A stretch of 64,000 nt of DNA from Candidatus Poribacteria bacterium (GCA_012267415.1 JAAXGN010000135.1:62001-126000); one strand, 5' to 3'; numbered from the stretch's first letter, positions 25,701-35,648 are shown. Notes: generated from the sequence alone by a model not told the origin. Made by a program: numbers and translations.

Positions 25701-25782
25701 CGACAGTTCCATATTGCCAGCATATTGACAGACTGAATGTCTGATGCTCAAGGTGATTTCTGTCACTTCAACAGGCAAAAAC

Positions 25783-26382
25783 ATGCAAGGGTATCCTCAA
25801 CCTTTGGAGCGGTTAATCATGCAGCTCCAAAAACTTCCAACGGTTGGTCCAAAGACCGCTCAACGTTTAGCTTTTTTTATGCTAACACTTCCGGATTTTG
25901 AGACAAACCAGATTGCAGAAGCGATCATGGAAGTTAAAAAACACTTGTCAGATTGCAATATCTGTGGTACTATCACAGATATAAATCCATGCCATATCTG
26001 CTCAAACCCAAGACGTGATCAACAGATAATTTGTGTCGTTGAACAATCAGATGACCTTTGGGCAATAGAACGCACAGAGACACACAAAGGTCTATATCAT
26101 GTCTTGGGTGGTGTTCTGTCACCATTAGACGGCATAGGACCGGATTCCTTGAGAATGAGCGATCTGTTCAAACGCGTTCACAATAATAACGTGAAAGAAG
26201 TAATACTTGCTACCAACTGGGACACTGAAGGTCAGGCAACGGCACTCTTCCTAACACAGCAATTAGAAAAGTACCCTGTATCTGTAACAAGAATAGCCTA
26301 CGGTATCCCCGTTGGTGGCGATTTGGAGTATATTGACGAAGTCACACTTGCGAAGGCTCTTGAAGGCAGGCGCGCAATGTAA
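25783..26382 (+). CDS. recR: Recombination mediator protein RecR
   Basis: A 199-residue protein acting with RecO and RecF in loading RecA on gapped DNA. YPQPLERLIMQLQKLPTVGPKTAQRLAF carries the helix-hairpin-helix, CNICGTITDINPCHIC is the Cys4 zinc finger, and ICVVEQSDDLWAIERT with VLGGVLSPLDGIGPD is the Toprim domain. The start at 25783 fits the family, which begins a few residues before the YPEPL motif; the ATG at 25744 would add 13 residues. The gene follows ybaB by about 80 bp. Confidence 0.95.
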   Translation: MQGYPQPLERLIMQLQKLPTVGPKTAQRLAFFMLTLPDFETNQIAEAIMEVKKHLSDCNICGTITDINPCHICSNPRRDQQIICVVEQSDDLWAIERTETHKGLYHVLGGVLSPLDGIGPDSLRMSDLFKRVHNNNVKEVILATNWDTEGQATALFLTQQLEKYPVSVTRIAYGIPVGGDLEYIDEVTLAKALEGRRAM

Positions 26383-26417
26383 TACACTTTTGACATATTT
26401 ATTTTGAGGAAGCCTCC

Positions 26418-27359
26418 ATGAAACTATCACAATTGACTTCTATTTTTTTCATATTAAGCTGCTGTATGTTATCTTTGCATGCAACTGCACAGAACAATGT
26501 TGTTGACAAGAATCAGTTGACTACATTTGACAGCAACAATGCTTTTGCAATCTTGAAAAAGCAGTGTGAATTCGGGCCCCGTCCTCCCGGTTCAGAAGCG
26601 CATATAAAAACAAGGGATTACCTCTCTACAGAACTAAAAAAATATACCGATGCTGTTTCACTACAACCTTTCACATCTGAGGTAGATACAGTTGGGAATC
26701 CACAACAACGTATAACGCTGCACATGAACAACATCATTGCAGAATTTGGCAGTCGTCATAGTGAAACACTCTTGTTAGCAGCGCATTGGGACACGCGTCC
26801 GTGTGCTGATAAAGAACCGGATAAAGAGGTGCAACTTAATCCGATACTTGGGGCAAACGATGGTGCTTCGGGTGTAGCAGTTTTACTTGAAATCGCTCGT
26901 ATCCTCAAATTGAAGCCACCCCCAAGAAGAATTGTAATAGTTCTGTTTGATGGAGAGGATTACGGAAAGTCAACAGACCAGATGTTCCTCGGGTCACGTT
27001 ACTTTGCAAAGAATATGGGAAAATGGAAACCTGATTACGGAATCCTGTTGGATATGATTGGAGATAAGGACTTAGAGATACCTATTGAACAGTACTCTTG
27101 GGTCGCAAACCGTGAATATACAGACTCAATCTGGAAACGTGCAATAGAATTAGGATTAGCACCATTCCAACGTAGAATAGGTCCTGCGATTATGGATGAC
27201 CATGTGCCTTTGATTGAGGTAGGTATACCGATGGTCAATATCATTGACTTTGATTATCCGTACTGGCATACACTTGAGGATACAGTGGATAAATGTAGTC
27301 CAAAGAGTTTGGAAATTGTTGGGACGCTTGTGCTAAATATTATCTATGAGGGTCTATAG
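26418..27359 (+). CDS. Secreted M28-family peptidase/glutaminyl cyclase-like protein
   Basis: A 313-residue protein with a Sec signal peptide (residues 1-25, ending ATAQ). Its zinc hydrolase core resembles glutaminyl-peptide cyclotransferases: EFGPRPPGSEAH near the N-terminus, LLLAAHWDTRP, LGANDGASGVAVLLE (Asp ligand), VLFDGEDYG (Glu), IMDDHVPLIEVGIPMVNIIDF and YWHTLEDTVDKCS (His). It most likely modifies N-terminal glutamine or cleaves peptides in the periplasm. AGGAAG precedes the ATG. It lies between recR and mnmG on the same strand but is functionally unrelated to them. Confidence 0.87.
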   Translation: MKLSQLTSIFFILSCCMLSLHATAQNNVVDKNQLTTFDSNNAFAILKKQCEFGPRPPGSEAHIKTRDYLSTELKKYTDAVSLQPFTSEVDTVGNPQQRITLHMNNIIAEFGSRHSETLLLAAHWDTRPCADKEPDKEVQLNPILGANDGASGVAVLLEIARILKLKPPPRRIVIVLFDGEDYGKSTDQMFLGSRYFAKNMGKWKPDYGILLDMIGDKDLEIPIEQYSWVANREYTDSIWKRAIELGLAPFQRRIGPAIMDDHVPLIEVGIPMVNIIDFDYPYWHTLEDTVDKCSPKSLEIVGTLVLNIIYEGL

Positions 27360-27389
27360 TAGAATTCCCAGCAATGAGGTGAAGGCACC

Positions 27390-29264
27390 ATGAATACATA
27401 TCAGAAACATTATGATGTCATTGTAGTAGGTGCGGGTCATGCAGGATGTGAAGCAGCTCTTGCTGCTGCACGCATGGGTTGTAATACCCTCATCGTGACC
27501 ATTAACCTTGATACGATAGCAAAAATGTCATGTAATCCTGCTATTGGCGGTCTGGCGAAGGGACACCTCGTAAAGGAAATTGATGCACTCGGTGGGGAGA
27601 TGGCAAAGAACATAGACAAAACCGGAATTCAATTCCGACGATTGAATACCAAAAAGGGACCCGCTGTTAGATCAAGTCGCGCACAAGCCGATAAGAAAGC
27701 ATATCAGGATCAGATGAAACAGGTTTTGGAGAAACAGGAAAAACTTGATATAAAACAGGTTCTGGTGGAAGAATTACTCGTCGAAAATGGAAAATGTGTC
27801 GGTATTAAGAGTCAAACACAGACTGCATATTATGCAGATACCGTTATCCTGACAACCGGTACTTTCTTGAGAGGTACAGTACATATCGGAGATGTATCGT
27901 ATAGTGCTGGCAGAGCAGGAGAATCCTCTGCCGAAAAACTATCAGAAAGTTTCCTGAAATTAGGTTTTGAAATCGGTAGACTTAAGACAGGTACTCCACC
28001 GCGTGTAAATGCACACACCATTGATGTTAGTAAAATGGAAATACAACCCGGTGATGACAATCCACTTCCCTTCTCATTCTCTACTGAACAGATTACACAG
28101 ACACAAGTACCATGTTATCTTACCTATACCAACGAAAAAACCCACAAGGTAATTCGCAACAATCTGCATCGTTCAGCGATGTATAGTGGCAGAATCGTTG
28201 GTATCGGTCCCCGCTACTGTCCATCTATAGAGGATAAGGTTGTCCGTTTTGCAGAAAAAACGGAGCATCAGGTGTTCGTTGAACCTGAAGGTATAGATAC
28301 AGATGAGATTTACCTAAACGGCATCTCAGCAAGTCTTCCTGAAGATGTACAGGTAGATATGGTGCATAGCATAAAAGGATTAGAAGCTGCAGAGATTATG
28401 CGTTTTGGCTATGCAGTGGAATATGATTTTGCACCTGCAACACAACTTCATCCTACTCTTGAAACCAAAAAAGTACCTGGACTCTATTTTGCTGGACAAC
28501 TCAACGGTACAACCGGTTACGAGGAAGCCGCCGCACAAGGACTGATGGCAGGAATCAATGCTGCCTTAAAGGTAAAAGGTCAGGAACCACTCATTCTTGA
28601 CAGGTCACAAGCATACATCGCTGTTCTAATTGATGATCTGGTCTCATTAGATATTCGTGAACCGTATCGTATGTTTACATCTCGTGCTGAATATAGGTTA
28701 ACATTGCGGGAAGATAATGCCGATCTCCGATTGACGGACATTGGAAGGAATATTGGCTTGGTAGATGATAAAGCATACAGAAGATTCAAAAAGAAAGAAA
28801 ACGCTATCAAATCTGAACTCAGACGTTTGGATGAAACCCGTCTAACACCGAATGCAGTTACAATAGAGAAGCTGCGAAGTATAGTGGAAACCGGTGAGCT
28901 AAAGCAGCCGACGTTATTAGCTGACTTACTCAAACGTCCAGAACTTAGCTATGAGCACATTTCTCGCTTAGCACCAACTACCGATTTGCTATCCCCAACT
29001 GTTACCGAACAGGTGGAGATACAGATAAAATATGACGGTTATATTCAACGGCAACAGAGACAGATAAATCAGTTCAAAAAACTGGAGAACCTGCGAATTC
29101 CAGATACTTTTGACTATGTAGATGTACGCGGTTTGAAAACGGAAGCACGTGAAAAACTCGAGAAAATTCGTCCAGCATCCATTGGACAGGCATCTCGGCT
29201 TCCTGGTGTTTCTCCAGCAGATATTTCAATACTTATGGTGATGCTACATCAGCATGGTCGGTAG
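27390..29264 (+). CDS. mnmG: tRNA uridine-5-carboxymethylaminomethyl modification enzyme MnmG
   Basis: A 624-residue FAD enzyme that with MnmE modifies U34 in tRNAs reading NNA/NNG codons. DVIVVGAGHAGCEAALAAAR is the FAD-binding start; CNPAIGGLAKGHLVKEIDALGG, RFGYAVEYDF and GTTGYEEAAAQGLMAGINAA are the MnmG signatures, and the C-terminal tRNA-binding helices end at ISILMVMLHQH. Length is typical. GAGGTGAAGG lies upstream of the ATG. rsmG follows 59 bp later, the classical gidA-gidB order. Confidence 0.97.
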   Translation: MNTYQKHYDVIVVGAGHAGCEAALAAARMGCNTLIVTINLDTIAKMSCNPAIGGLAKGHLVKEIDALGGEMAKNIDKTGIQFRRLNTKKGPAVRSSRAQADKKAYQDQMKQVLEKQEKLDIKQVLVEELLVENGKCVGIKSQTQTAYYADTVILTTGTFLRGTVHIGDVSYSAGRAGESSAEKLSESFLKLGFEIGRLKTGTPPRVNAHTIDVSKMEIQPGDDNPLPFSFSTEQITQTQVPCYLTYTNEKTHKVIRNNLHRSAMYSGRIVGIGPRYCPSIEDKVVRFAEKTEHQVFVEPEGIDTDEIYLNGISASLPEDVQVDMVHSIKGLEAAEIMRFGYAVEYDFAPATQLHPTLETKKVPGLYFAGQLNGTTGYEEAAAQGLMAGINAALKVKGQEPLILDRSQAYIAVLIDDLVSLDIREPYRMFTSRAEYRLTLREDNADLRLTDIGRNIGLVDDKAYRRFKKKENAIKSELRRLDETRLTPNAVTIEKLRSIVETGELKQPTLLADLLKRPELSYEHISRLAPTTDLLSPTVTEQVEIQIKYDGYIQRQQRQINQFKKLENLRIPDTFDYVDVRGLKTEAREKLEKIRPASIGQASRLPGVSPADISILMVMLHQHGR

Positions 29265-29323
29265 AGTGGTATAGTGCCAGGACATAAATTAGGATATAGA
29301 TTTGGCGAATTTAGATGTAAGAT

Positions 29324-29998
29324 ATGGAGGAACAGTTCTGTCAACTACTTGAGAATGAATTCTCTCGATATAGATTTCCTTTGGATACAAGGCAGATTGA
29401 ACAGTTAACGATATATCGGACAGAATTGCAGCGATGGAACACACATACAAACCTAACAGCAATTACTGAAGATTCTGAAATCATCTATAGACATTTTCTT
29501 GATTCTGTAAGCGTTCTGAATCATTGCAATATCCGGACAGGAGATTCTGTCGTTGATATTGGTACAGGAGCAGGATTTCCAGGAATTGTACTAAAAATAT
29601 ATATTCCAGATATCAAACTAACCCTTATTGAAGTATCTCATAAGAAAGTAGCATTTCTTAGATTCTTGATTTCTCAGTTAGGGTTTGATAGTTCCATTAA
29701 GGTCTGTGCAGAACGTGCTGAAATCTGTGCACAAGATGATCAATTTGTGAATTCCTATGATTGGGTTTTGACACGATACATCACATCTCTTGATAAGTCT
29801 GTCAAATACTGTGTACCGATGCTAAAAACAACCGGTCGATGGATAGCATATAAATCCAAGGAGACAGATCGAGAGATTCAACAGAGTAAAGATACATTGA
29901 AGGAGTTTGGGGTAGAAATTAGAAACGTGCATAAATCCAACATTACGCACCTTAATCGTTCATATATCGTAATAAGTCGTACTGATATTGGGAATTAG
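29324..29998 (+). CDS. rsmG: 16S rRNA (guanine-527-N7)-methyltransferase RsmG
   Basis: A 224-residue SAM-dependent methyltransferase for G527 of 16S rRNA. NLTAITEDSEIIYRHFLDSV and VVDIGTGAGFPGIVLKI (SAM-binding motif I) are clear family segments, followed by LTLIEVSHKKVAFLRFL and the DWVLTRYITSL region; many homologues have VTARA here, so this one is somewhat divergent. TATGGAGGAAC overlaps the start region, and the ATG at 29324 is accepted. It follows mnmG. Confidence 0.93.
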   Translation: MEEQFCQLLENEFSRYRFPLDTRQIEQLTIYRTELQRWNTHTNLTAITEDSEIIYRHFLDSVSVLNHCNIRTGDSVVDIGTGAGFPGIVLKIYIPDIKLTLIEVSHKKVAFLRFLISQLGFDSSIKVCAERAEICAQDDQFVNSYDWVLTRYITSLDKSVKYCVPMLKTTGRWIAYKSKETDREIQQSKDTLKEFGVEIRNVHKSNITHLNRSYIVISRTDIGN

Positions 29999-30088
29999 CG
30001 TAATAGTAATACTACTTTACACCTCTTATCGCATCTAATATACACTAAAAATGTTAGAGATAGCATCCCAGTCAAGGAGATTTATGGA

Positions 30089-30424
30089 ATGTTTGATACT
30101 ACTACATTTGCAGAAAACAAAGCGATTGTCCATGTCAATGGAAAAATAATAGGCAATACAGTAACACAGTTCCGAGATGAAATAGAACAGCAACTGCAGG
30201 ACGGGAACAATAACCTGATAATAGATCTCACTGATGTCCCACTCCTTGACAGTACAGCACTTGGTGTCATTATAATTACATTTCAAGTATTACAAAAATC
30301 GGGTGGTAAATTAGTCTTATTAAATCCACAGAAAGCTGTGAGTAGCGTACTGGAGGTAACACGACTTACATCAATTTTAGAGGTCTACGAATCAGAAGAA
30401 GCTGCGCGAAACGCATTTTCATAA
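30089..30424 (+). CDS. STAS-domain anti-sigma factor antagonist
   Basis: A 111-residue SpoIIAA/RsbV-like protein. The four-strand STAS core is visible (AIVHVNGKIIG, NLIIDLTDVPLLDSTALGVI), with Ser55 in LLDSTALG as the phosphorylation site used in partner switching. When unphosphorylated, such proteins bind the kinase/anti-sigma partner and free its target. It opens a signalling block in which a histidine kinase, a response regulator-phosphatase, an RsbW-like kinase and a second STAS protein follow on the same strand. Confidence 0.9.
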   Translation: MFDTTTFAENKAIVHVNGKIIGNTVTQFRDEIEQQLQDGNNNLIIDLTDVPLLDSTALGVIIITFQVLQKSGGKLVLLNPQKAVSSVLEVTRLTSILEVYESEEAARNAFS

Positions 30425-30436
30425 GTGATATATTAA

Positions 30437-30462
30437 TAGTAGTAGGCACTCTCCGAGTGCCG
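30437..30462. repeat. Short palindromic repeat (GTAGTA-headed family)
   Basis: TAGTAGTA followed by the palindrome GGCACTCTCCGAGTGCC. It matches the reverse complement of 3403-3428 and lies just after the STAS gene. Confidence 0.55.
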
Positions 30463-30506
30463 TCTCTTCTGACAAAATATTTACACACCCAAATGGAGTG
30501 TAAGAA

Positions 30507-33062
30507 ATGTCAGCAAAATATAACAACGGCAAAAAACCTGTGAAACGTTCTTGGTTTAAGTTGAGATTGCGGGGACAACAGGTTGTCTTATTTCTACTTG
30601 TTTCACTTACGCCACTATTAATCGTCGCATTGACCATCAGGATAATTGGAGAAAATGCACTAAAGAGCAGCGTGGGAGATGGTTTAGTTCAGTTAGCACG
30701 AGAAAAACTCTATCGTATAGACCGCTCAATATCGGAAAGAATTGAAAAAATCCGAGCTGAACTACCAAATTTACGATCAGCAATCGCTACTTCAAATAGT
30801 GCTGACACAGACTTGGAAGTCTACAAGGATGTAAATAGTCACTTGGAGGATAGCCTACGTCTGTTAGAAGCTTATGCAGGTAGCGGAAATAGGAGAAGGG
30901 GTTATAGGGCAGAGGTAACTATCACAAACGTTAGCGGAAATGTTCTAAGTTCAAACAGACGCGATTTAGGTTTCAGTTCAAGACGGACATCCACATTTCA
31001 GATAAAAAACGTCAAAAACGAAACATGGTGGAAAAATACAAACGATAATGGAAAGGGTAAACAATTCATTGAAGATGTTAGATACAATGCCGAACAACGT
31101 GTATACATTTTGCCTGTTTCCTTCCCTATCTACAACCAGAGTACAAACAGACGCCCCTCTAACACAAGTAACCGTAGACCGTCTAATAATAATGAAGGAA
31201 CAGCACAAGGAAACAGGAATCAATCAGACAACAGTGACAGAAAATTAATCGGTCTCATCAGGACAATTCTTATCTTACCAGAAATTGCAAGTATTGTCGC
31301 ACCACGACCCGGTATGGAGAAAACTTTTACAATCTTGACATCTGAATCCGGACGAATGATAGCCACCTCTCCAGACAGTGGTTATATAGTAGATGATAAC
31401 ATAGATATTGAACGTGCTGCTGCCAGAGCAATTGTTGAAGCGAAACGGGGATCAGAAGGAAACTACTACGGTTATGAGGCAGCAGGAGAAACTGACAGGA
31501 ACAATGAATCACGAGTTTATGGATGGGCAAGGACACTTAAGACTTTCCGAACGCCTTGGAAAACCAGCCAAAATTTCAGCAACTGGATCGTTTTTGTGTC
31601 ATATCCAAGTTCTAAGGCATTTGCAGGTGTTGTCAAACTGAATCAATATGTCTTATTGGTTACAATACTATCTTGTGTAATAGTAATACCTGTCGCTTAT
31701 GTTGCAGCAAAACGCATCTCACTACCTGTGATGCAACTCGCTGAAACAGCAAAACGTATCGGACAGGAGGCAAATAACGTAATTCAGGATAATACTGAAC
31801 AAGCACGAAAACAGATAGTAAATATGCAGTGGTTGCAAGATGAAGAATCAGATAACATTGCTATTGATAGCAAGAATGAAGTCGGGGTATTAGCTGAAGA
31901 ATTCAACGATATGCACCGCAATTTGAAAATTGCTGTTGAAAAACTGATTAACGCAGAACAGCAGATGACAACTATCGTTGATTGTCTCAGTGAAGGTCTG
32001 ATTGTTGTTGATACGAACGATAAAATTCTATACTTCAATCCAGCCGCGAAGTACCTACTAAACTATAACGAGACAGTTGAATTCCCGGAACGGTTTACTG
32101 AACTAATCAGGACTACAGACCTAACTGTATTAGCAAATGTTTATGGAAAAGACTCGCGGACGACCGTAGAAATCAATTTGGATCAAGAAGATGAAAATCG
32201 TGTCTTACGTGTCGTTACAAGTCAGTTTGAATCAATTGATGTGAATACAAATGGGGAAGATGCAACAGCAGAAAACGGGAACCTCACCGGCATGATATAT
32301 GTTTTTGATGATATAACGCGAGAACATGAAATTGACAGAATGAAATCTGATTTCGTAGCACTAGTTTCACACGAATTACGTACGCCATTGACCTCAATCA
32401 TCGGCTTTATTTCGCTGGTACTGGATGGCAAAGTTGGAAAAATAAATAATAAGCAAGAACAGAGCCTTACCAGAGCACATCGCCAGTCTCGAAGACTTGC
32501 AACGATGATTAACGATCTTCTCGATATTTCACGTATTGAAGCAGGACGTATTGTGATGAAACTGGAACCTGTTGAGATGGTTGAAATCGCACAACAACGT
32601 CTGGAAGAACTGAAACCGCAAGCCGATGAAAAAGAGATCTTATTGGATTTAAACGCGCCATCTGATTTACCCAATCTTACAGGAGACACAGAACGTATCG
32701 GACAGATTCTAACGAACCTAATCGGAAATGCAATCAAATTTACACCTACTCACGGTAAAGTATCTGTCAGAATGTCGCGTAAGGAATGTCCAGTTGAATT
32801 GGATCACACGATAGATGAAAACGATGGTGTCCATGTTGAGGTGATTGACACCGGACCTGGAATACCTGAACAAGAACGAGAGAACGTATTTGATAAGTTT
32901 CAACAACTGGGAAACGTCCAGACACGAGAACAAGGCGGAACAGGATTAGGACTTTCAATCGCACGCGGATTTGTAGAAGCACATAAAGGCACAATTTGGG
33001 TAGATACCGGTGAAAATGGCAATGGTTGCAACTTTCAATTCTGGATTCCGTTAATTTCATAG
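30507..33062 (+). CDS. Membrane sensor histidine kinase (extracellular sensor, HAMP, PAS, HisKA, HATPase)
   Basis: An 851-residue two-component kinase. TM1 lies at about residues 27-47; a large outer domain of the Cache type runs to about 375, interrupted by a low-complexity Asn/Arg/Ser stretch (around 210-245); TM2 is at about 376-400. HAMP follows, then a PAS domain (about 485-575, MTTIVDCLSEGLIVVD). The HisKA box ALVSHELRTPLTSIIGF has phospho-acceptor His622. The HATPase domain shows N box QILTNLIGNAIKFT, VIDTGPGIP and GGTGLGLSIARG. It probably phosphorylates the response regulator at 33249. Start ATG at 30507 follows GGAG. Confidence 0.93.
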   Translation: MSAKYNNGKKPVKRSWFKLRLRGQQVVLFLLVSLTPLLIVALTIRIIGENALKSSVGDGLVQLAREKLYRIDRSISERIEKIRAELPNLRSAIATSNSADTDLEVYKDVNSHLEDSLRLLEAYAGSGNRRRGYRAEVTITNVSGNVLSSNRRDLGFSSRRTSTFQIKNVKNETWWKNTNDNGKGKQFIEDVRYNAEQRVYILPVSFPIYNQSTNRRPSNTSNRRPSNNNEGTAQGNRNQSDNSDRKLIGLIRTILILPEIASIVAPRPGMEKTFTILTSESGRMIATSPDSGYIVDDNIDIERAAARAIVEAKRGSEGNYYGYEAAGETDRNNESRVYGWARTLKTFRTPWKTSQNFSNWIVFVSYPSSKAFAGVVKLNQYVLLVTILSCVIVIPVAYVAAKRISLPVMQLAETAKRIGQEANNVIQDNTEQARKQIVNMQWLQDEESDNIAIDSKNEVGVLAEEFNDMHRNLKIAVEKLINAEQQMTTIVDCLSEGLIVVDTNDKILYFNPAAKYLLNYNETVEFPERFTELIRTTDLTVLANVYGKDSRTTVEINLDQEDENRVLRVVTSQFESIDVNTNGEDATAENGNLTGMIYVFDDITREHEIDRMKSDFVALVSHELRTPLTSIIGFISLVLDGKVGKINNKQEQSLTRAHRQSRRLATMINDLLDISRIEAGRIVMKLEPVEMVEIAQQRLEELKPQADEKEILLDLNAPSDLPNLTGDTERIGQILTNLIGNAIKFTPTHGKVSVRMSRKECPVELDHTIDENDGVHVEVIDTGPGIPEQERENVFDKFQQLGNVQTREQGGTGLGLSIARGFVEAHKGTIWVDTGENGNGCNFQFWIPLIS

Positions 33063-33099
33063 AACCGGGACATAAACGCAGGGAATGAACAGCACGATA

Positions 33100-33207
33100 T
33101 TATGGTGAAATTTGAAAATAATTATACACTTACCCACTCTGGTAGGTGCGATTTCCTAATCACACCGTTGTGAACTGTATAAAAAAATCATATTCTACCA
33201 TATTATG
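33100..33207. repeat. About 110-bp intergenic element, copy 1
   Basis: Shares ordered segments with 35092-35225: TATGGTGAAATTTGAAAATA, then TACAC, GGTAGGTGCGATTTCCT, GTTG(T)GAACTGTATAAA and CATATTCTACCATATTATG. It sits between the histidine kinase and response regulator genes; copy 2 sits before the second STAS gene. It may carry a promoter or processing site common to the block. Confidence 0.7.
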
Positions 33208-33248
33208 AGAGCAACCTAATGCACAATTTCACTGATTAAAATAAGGTT

Positions 33249-34499
33249 ATGGATATGTCAGAAACAGTATATGTATCAAAAGTCAATTCATCAACAGAAA
33301 CGATTTTAGTCGTAGATGACGATACAGATATCCTGGCACTATTGGAGATGAGTCTTACATCCGATGGTTTTAATGTAATAACAGCAAGTGACGGCATGGA
33401 AGGTCTGGAACGAGCGAAAACCGATCTTCCAGATCTGATTTTACTTGATGTGATGATGCCATACATGGATGGATTACAGGTTATAGAAAAACTTAAATCG
33501 GATAGTGACACAAGCTCCATTCCTGTACTGTGGATAACGGCAAAATCCCAAACCGAGGATAAGTTGAAAGGACTTGAAACGGGGGGAGACGACTATATCA
33601 CTAAACCATTTGACCTAAGAGAAGTATCCGCAAGAATCAATGCTGTCTTAGGTAGAACGCGTCCCGTAAAATACATCAATCCATTGATCAGTGCTATGGG
33701 TGAAGGTTTTAGTGAAGAAGGTGTAGCTGAACTCGGTTCACATCTACAAGCAGCCGCAGAGATTCAGATGAAGCTGCTGCCCGATAAACCGCCAGTCTAT
33801 CCAGGTTTCGAATTTGCTACAATGTTCCGAAGTTCAACATCGGTTTCAGGCGACTTATACGACTTTATTCCGCTAAGTGAAACACGAATTGGTGTCGTAT
33901 TAGGGGATGTAAAAGGTCATGGGATTCCAGCAGCGTTACTGATGGTAATGATCCAGACTGCTTCCCGTCTGCTGTGTAACGAAACGGACAGTCCCTCAAC
34001 AGTGCTAAAACGCATCAACACATTGCTGTTCCACAATACTGACTTGGAACAATTTGCAACAATGGTTTACGGTATATTAGAATTAGACACGGGGCTGTTC
34101 ACTTATGCAAACGGTGGACACTGTCCACCAATTCACCTCATATCAGGAAAAGATAAGACAGGCACACCTAATCACAACCGGCCAAAGGTCGCGTTACTTG
34201 AAACAGGTGGGATGTTAATTGGAGCATTTGATATTGCAACTTTTTCATCGGATACATGTCAACTTTCTCCGGGAGATGTACTTATTCTCTACACTGATGG
34301 TGTGACCGAAACCGAAGGCGTAAAACCCAACGACTTTTATGGTGAAGACCGTCTAATTGAATGTCTCTCAAAGAATTTAAACCAATCGGCAGAAACCTTA
34401 TGTGAAGTTCTTCAATCGGACCTGCTGGACTTTAGCGGAACAACACAACTGAAAGATGATCGTGCTGTAGTTGTAATAAAACGAACAGAAGTCAACTAA
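33249..34499 (+). CDS. Response regulator with PP2C-type (RsbU/SpoIIE) phosphatase output
   Basis: A 416-residue protein. The receiver domain (residues 18-135) has acidic pocket VVDDD, phospho-acceptor Asp67 (LILLDVMMPYMDG), and the Lys of DDYITKPFD. A linker leads to a PP2C serine phosphatase (about 175-410) with SVSGDLYDFIPL, VLGDVKGHGIPAAL and LYTDGVTETEGV supplying the metal-binding Asp residues. The protein should dephosphorylate a STAS antagonist when the receiver is phosphorylated, linking the histidine kinase to the partner switch. ATG at 33249 or 33255 is possible. Confidence 0.93.
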   Translation: MDMSETVYVSKVNSSTETILVVDDDTDILALLEMSLTSDGFNVITASDGMEGLERAKTDLPDLILLDVMMPYMDGLQVIEKLKSDSDTSSIPVLWITAKSQTEDKLKGLETGGDDYITKPFDLREVSARINAVLGRTRPVKYINPLISAMGEGFSEEGVAELGSHLQAAAEIQMKLLPDKPPVYPGFEFATMFRSSTSVSGDLYDFIPLSETRIGVVLGDVKGHGIPAALLMVMIQTASRLLCNETDSPSTVLKRINTLLFHNTDLEQFATMVYGILELDTGLFTYANGGHCPPIHLISGKDKTGTPNHNRPKVALLETGGMLIGAFDIATFSSDTCQLSPGDVLILYTDGVTETEGVKPNDFYGEDRLIECLSKNLNQSAETLCEVLQSDLLDFSGTTQLKDDRAVVVIKRTEVN

Positions 34500-34639
34500 A
34501 CGCATCATGGAAACAAAAAATCGCTGGATGCGGAAATCAGAAATAAGCGAATAGTGTGACGAGACTTCTCAGTTCGGTTTCAGAATGGATTGATCCAATA
34601 AAGCACACACATTGTATTCTCAAGGAAGGAGCATAACAA

Positions 34640-35068
34640 GTGGATGAGAAACAACAATTGAGAATCTCACTTACTCTCTCAAGTTCAATGCAGTTGATTT
34701 ATCTACTTGACACTGTCATCAGCGATATTCTGAAAGAGATGGAGTTTGATGAAGAAGCGCAAGAACATGTGAACCTTGCTGTCATTGAAGCGGGTACAAA
34801 CGCAATCAAACATGGTAATAAAGAGGATATTGATAAAACTGCAACTTTTGAATTCATCATTGACGATGAGAAACTTACGATCATCATTACGGATGAAGGT
34901 GAAGGTTTTGAACGTGAAGAGGTCGCAAATCCACTTGATCCTGAGAACCTATTAAAGGACAGTGGCAGAGGACTTTTCCTGATGGAAGCCTGTATGGATG
35001 AAGTGGCATACTCGGAGAACGGTACCATTGTCAAAATGGTCAAATTGAGGAATAGTCCCAGTCCATGA
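34640..35068 (+). CDS. RsbW-like serine kinase/anti-sigma factor
   Basis: A 142-residue GHKL ATP-binding protein. The N box LAVIEAGTNAIKHGN, G1 box DEGEGFE and G2 box SGRGLFLMEACMDEV are intact. Such kinases phosphorylate STAS antagonists and, when free, sequester a sigma factor or other target. The start is GTG at 34640, preceded by AAGGAAGGAG. No group-3 type sigma factor gene (sigB-like) is adjacent, so the final target is not evident. Confidence 0.9.
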   Translation: MDEKQQLRISLTLSSSMQLIYLLDTVISDILKEMEFDEEAQEHVNLAVIEAGTNAIKHGNKEDIDKTATFEFIIDDEKLTIIITDEGEGFEREEVANPLDPENLLKDSGRGLFLMEACMDEVAYSENGTIVKMVKLRNSPSP

Positions 35069-35091
35069 ACGACCAAACAGAATTCTGCACA

Positions 35092-35225
35092 TTTATGGTG
35101 AATTTTGAAAATATCTACACACTTCATACCCGGTAGGTGCGATATCCTTATCAATGCAGAATGCCAAACGCGCATTCTGCCGTTGTTGACTGTATAAATA
35201 ATTCCATATTCTATCATATATGGTA
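35092..35225. repeat. About 135-bp intergenic element, copy 2
   Basis: Matches copy 1 at 33100-33207 in order and orientation, with an extra hairpin inserted (GCAGAATGCCAAACGCG and its complement around 35156-35180). A similar hairpin CAGAATACCAAACGG stands at 44402-44424, so the insertion is a separate small repeat. Confidence 0.68.
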
Positions 35226-35303
35226 AAATAATCTGAAGATCAATAGATCACAACAGTTTATTGTCTGAAATTGAAAACTATATGATTCGCGGAAGGAGTA
35301 TTG

Positions 35304-35648
35304 ATGCAAATTAATCTACGCCATAAAGGCAGCGTAACAATATTGGATATTGAGGGAAACCTTGTTGGACCAAATACTATCGCACTAAAAAACATCATTG
35401 ATGACCAAATACGTTCAGCAGATGGTGAACCTGTCTATATGATTCTAAATATGGAACGTGTGCAGATGATGGATAGTTCAGGATTGGGAGTCATCGTTGC
35501 AGCCTATGCATCAATACAACGCAACAAAGGTAGAGTAGTCTTACTTAATATCGGAGGAAATATCAGAAGTCTCATTATAATGGCAAAACTTGTAACGATA
35601 TTTGACCGATATGATACGGAAGCAGAAGCCATTGCAAGTTTCCTCTAA
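35304..35648 (+). CDS. STAS-domain anti-sigma factor antagonist
   Basis: A 114-residue protein with the STAS fold (VTILDIEGNLVGPNT, VYMILNMERVQMMDSSGLGV); Ser58 in MMDSSGLG is the probable phosphorylation site. GGAAGGAG is placed correctly for the ATG at 35304 rather than the TTG at 35301. It follows the RsbW-like kinase gene, its likely partner. The next gene starts 37 bp after it, or overlaps it if a longer start is used. Confidence 0.9.
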   Translation: MQINLRHKGSVTILDIEGNLVGPNTIALKNIIDDQIRSADGEPVYMILNMERVQMMDSSGLGVIVAAYASIQRNKGRVVLLNIGGNIRSLIIMAKLVTIFDRYDTEAEAIASFL

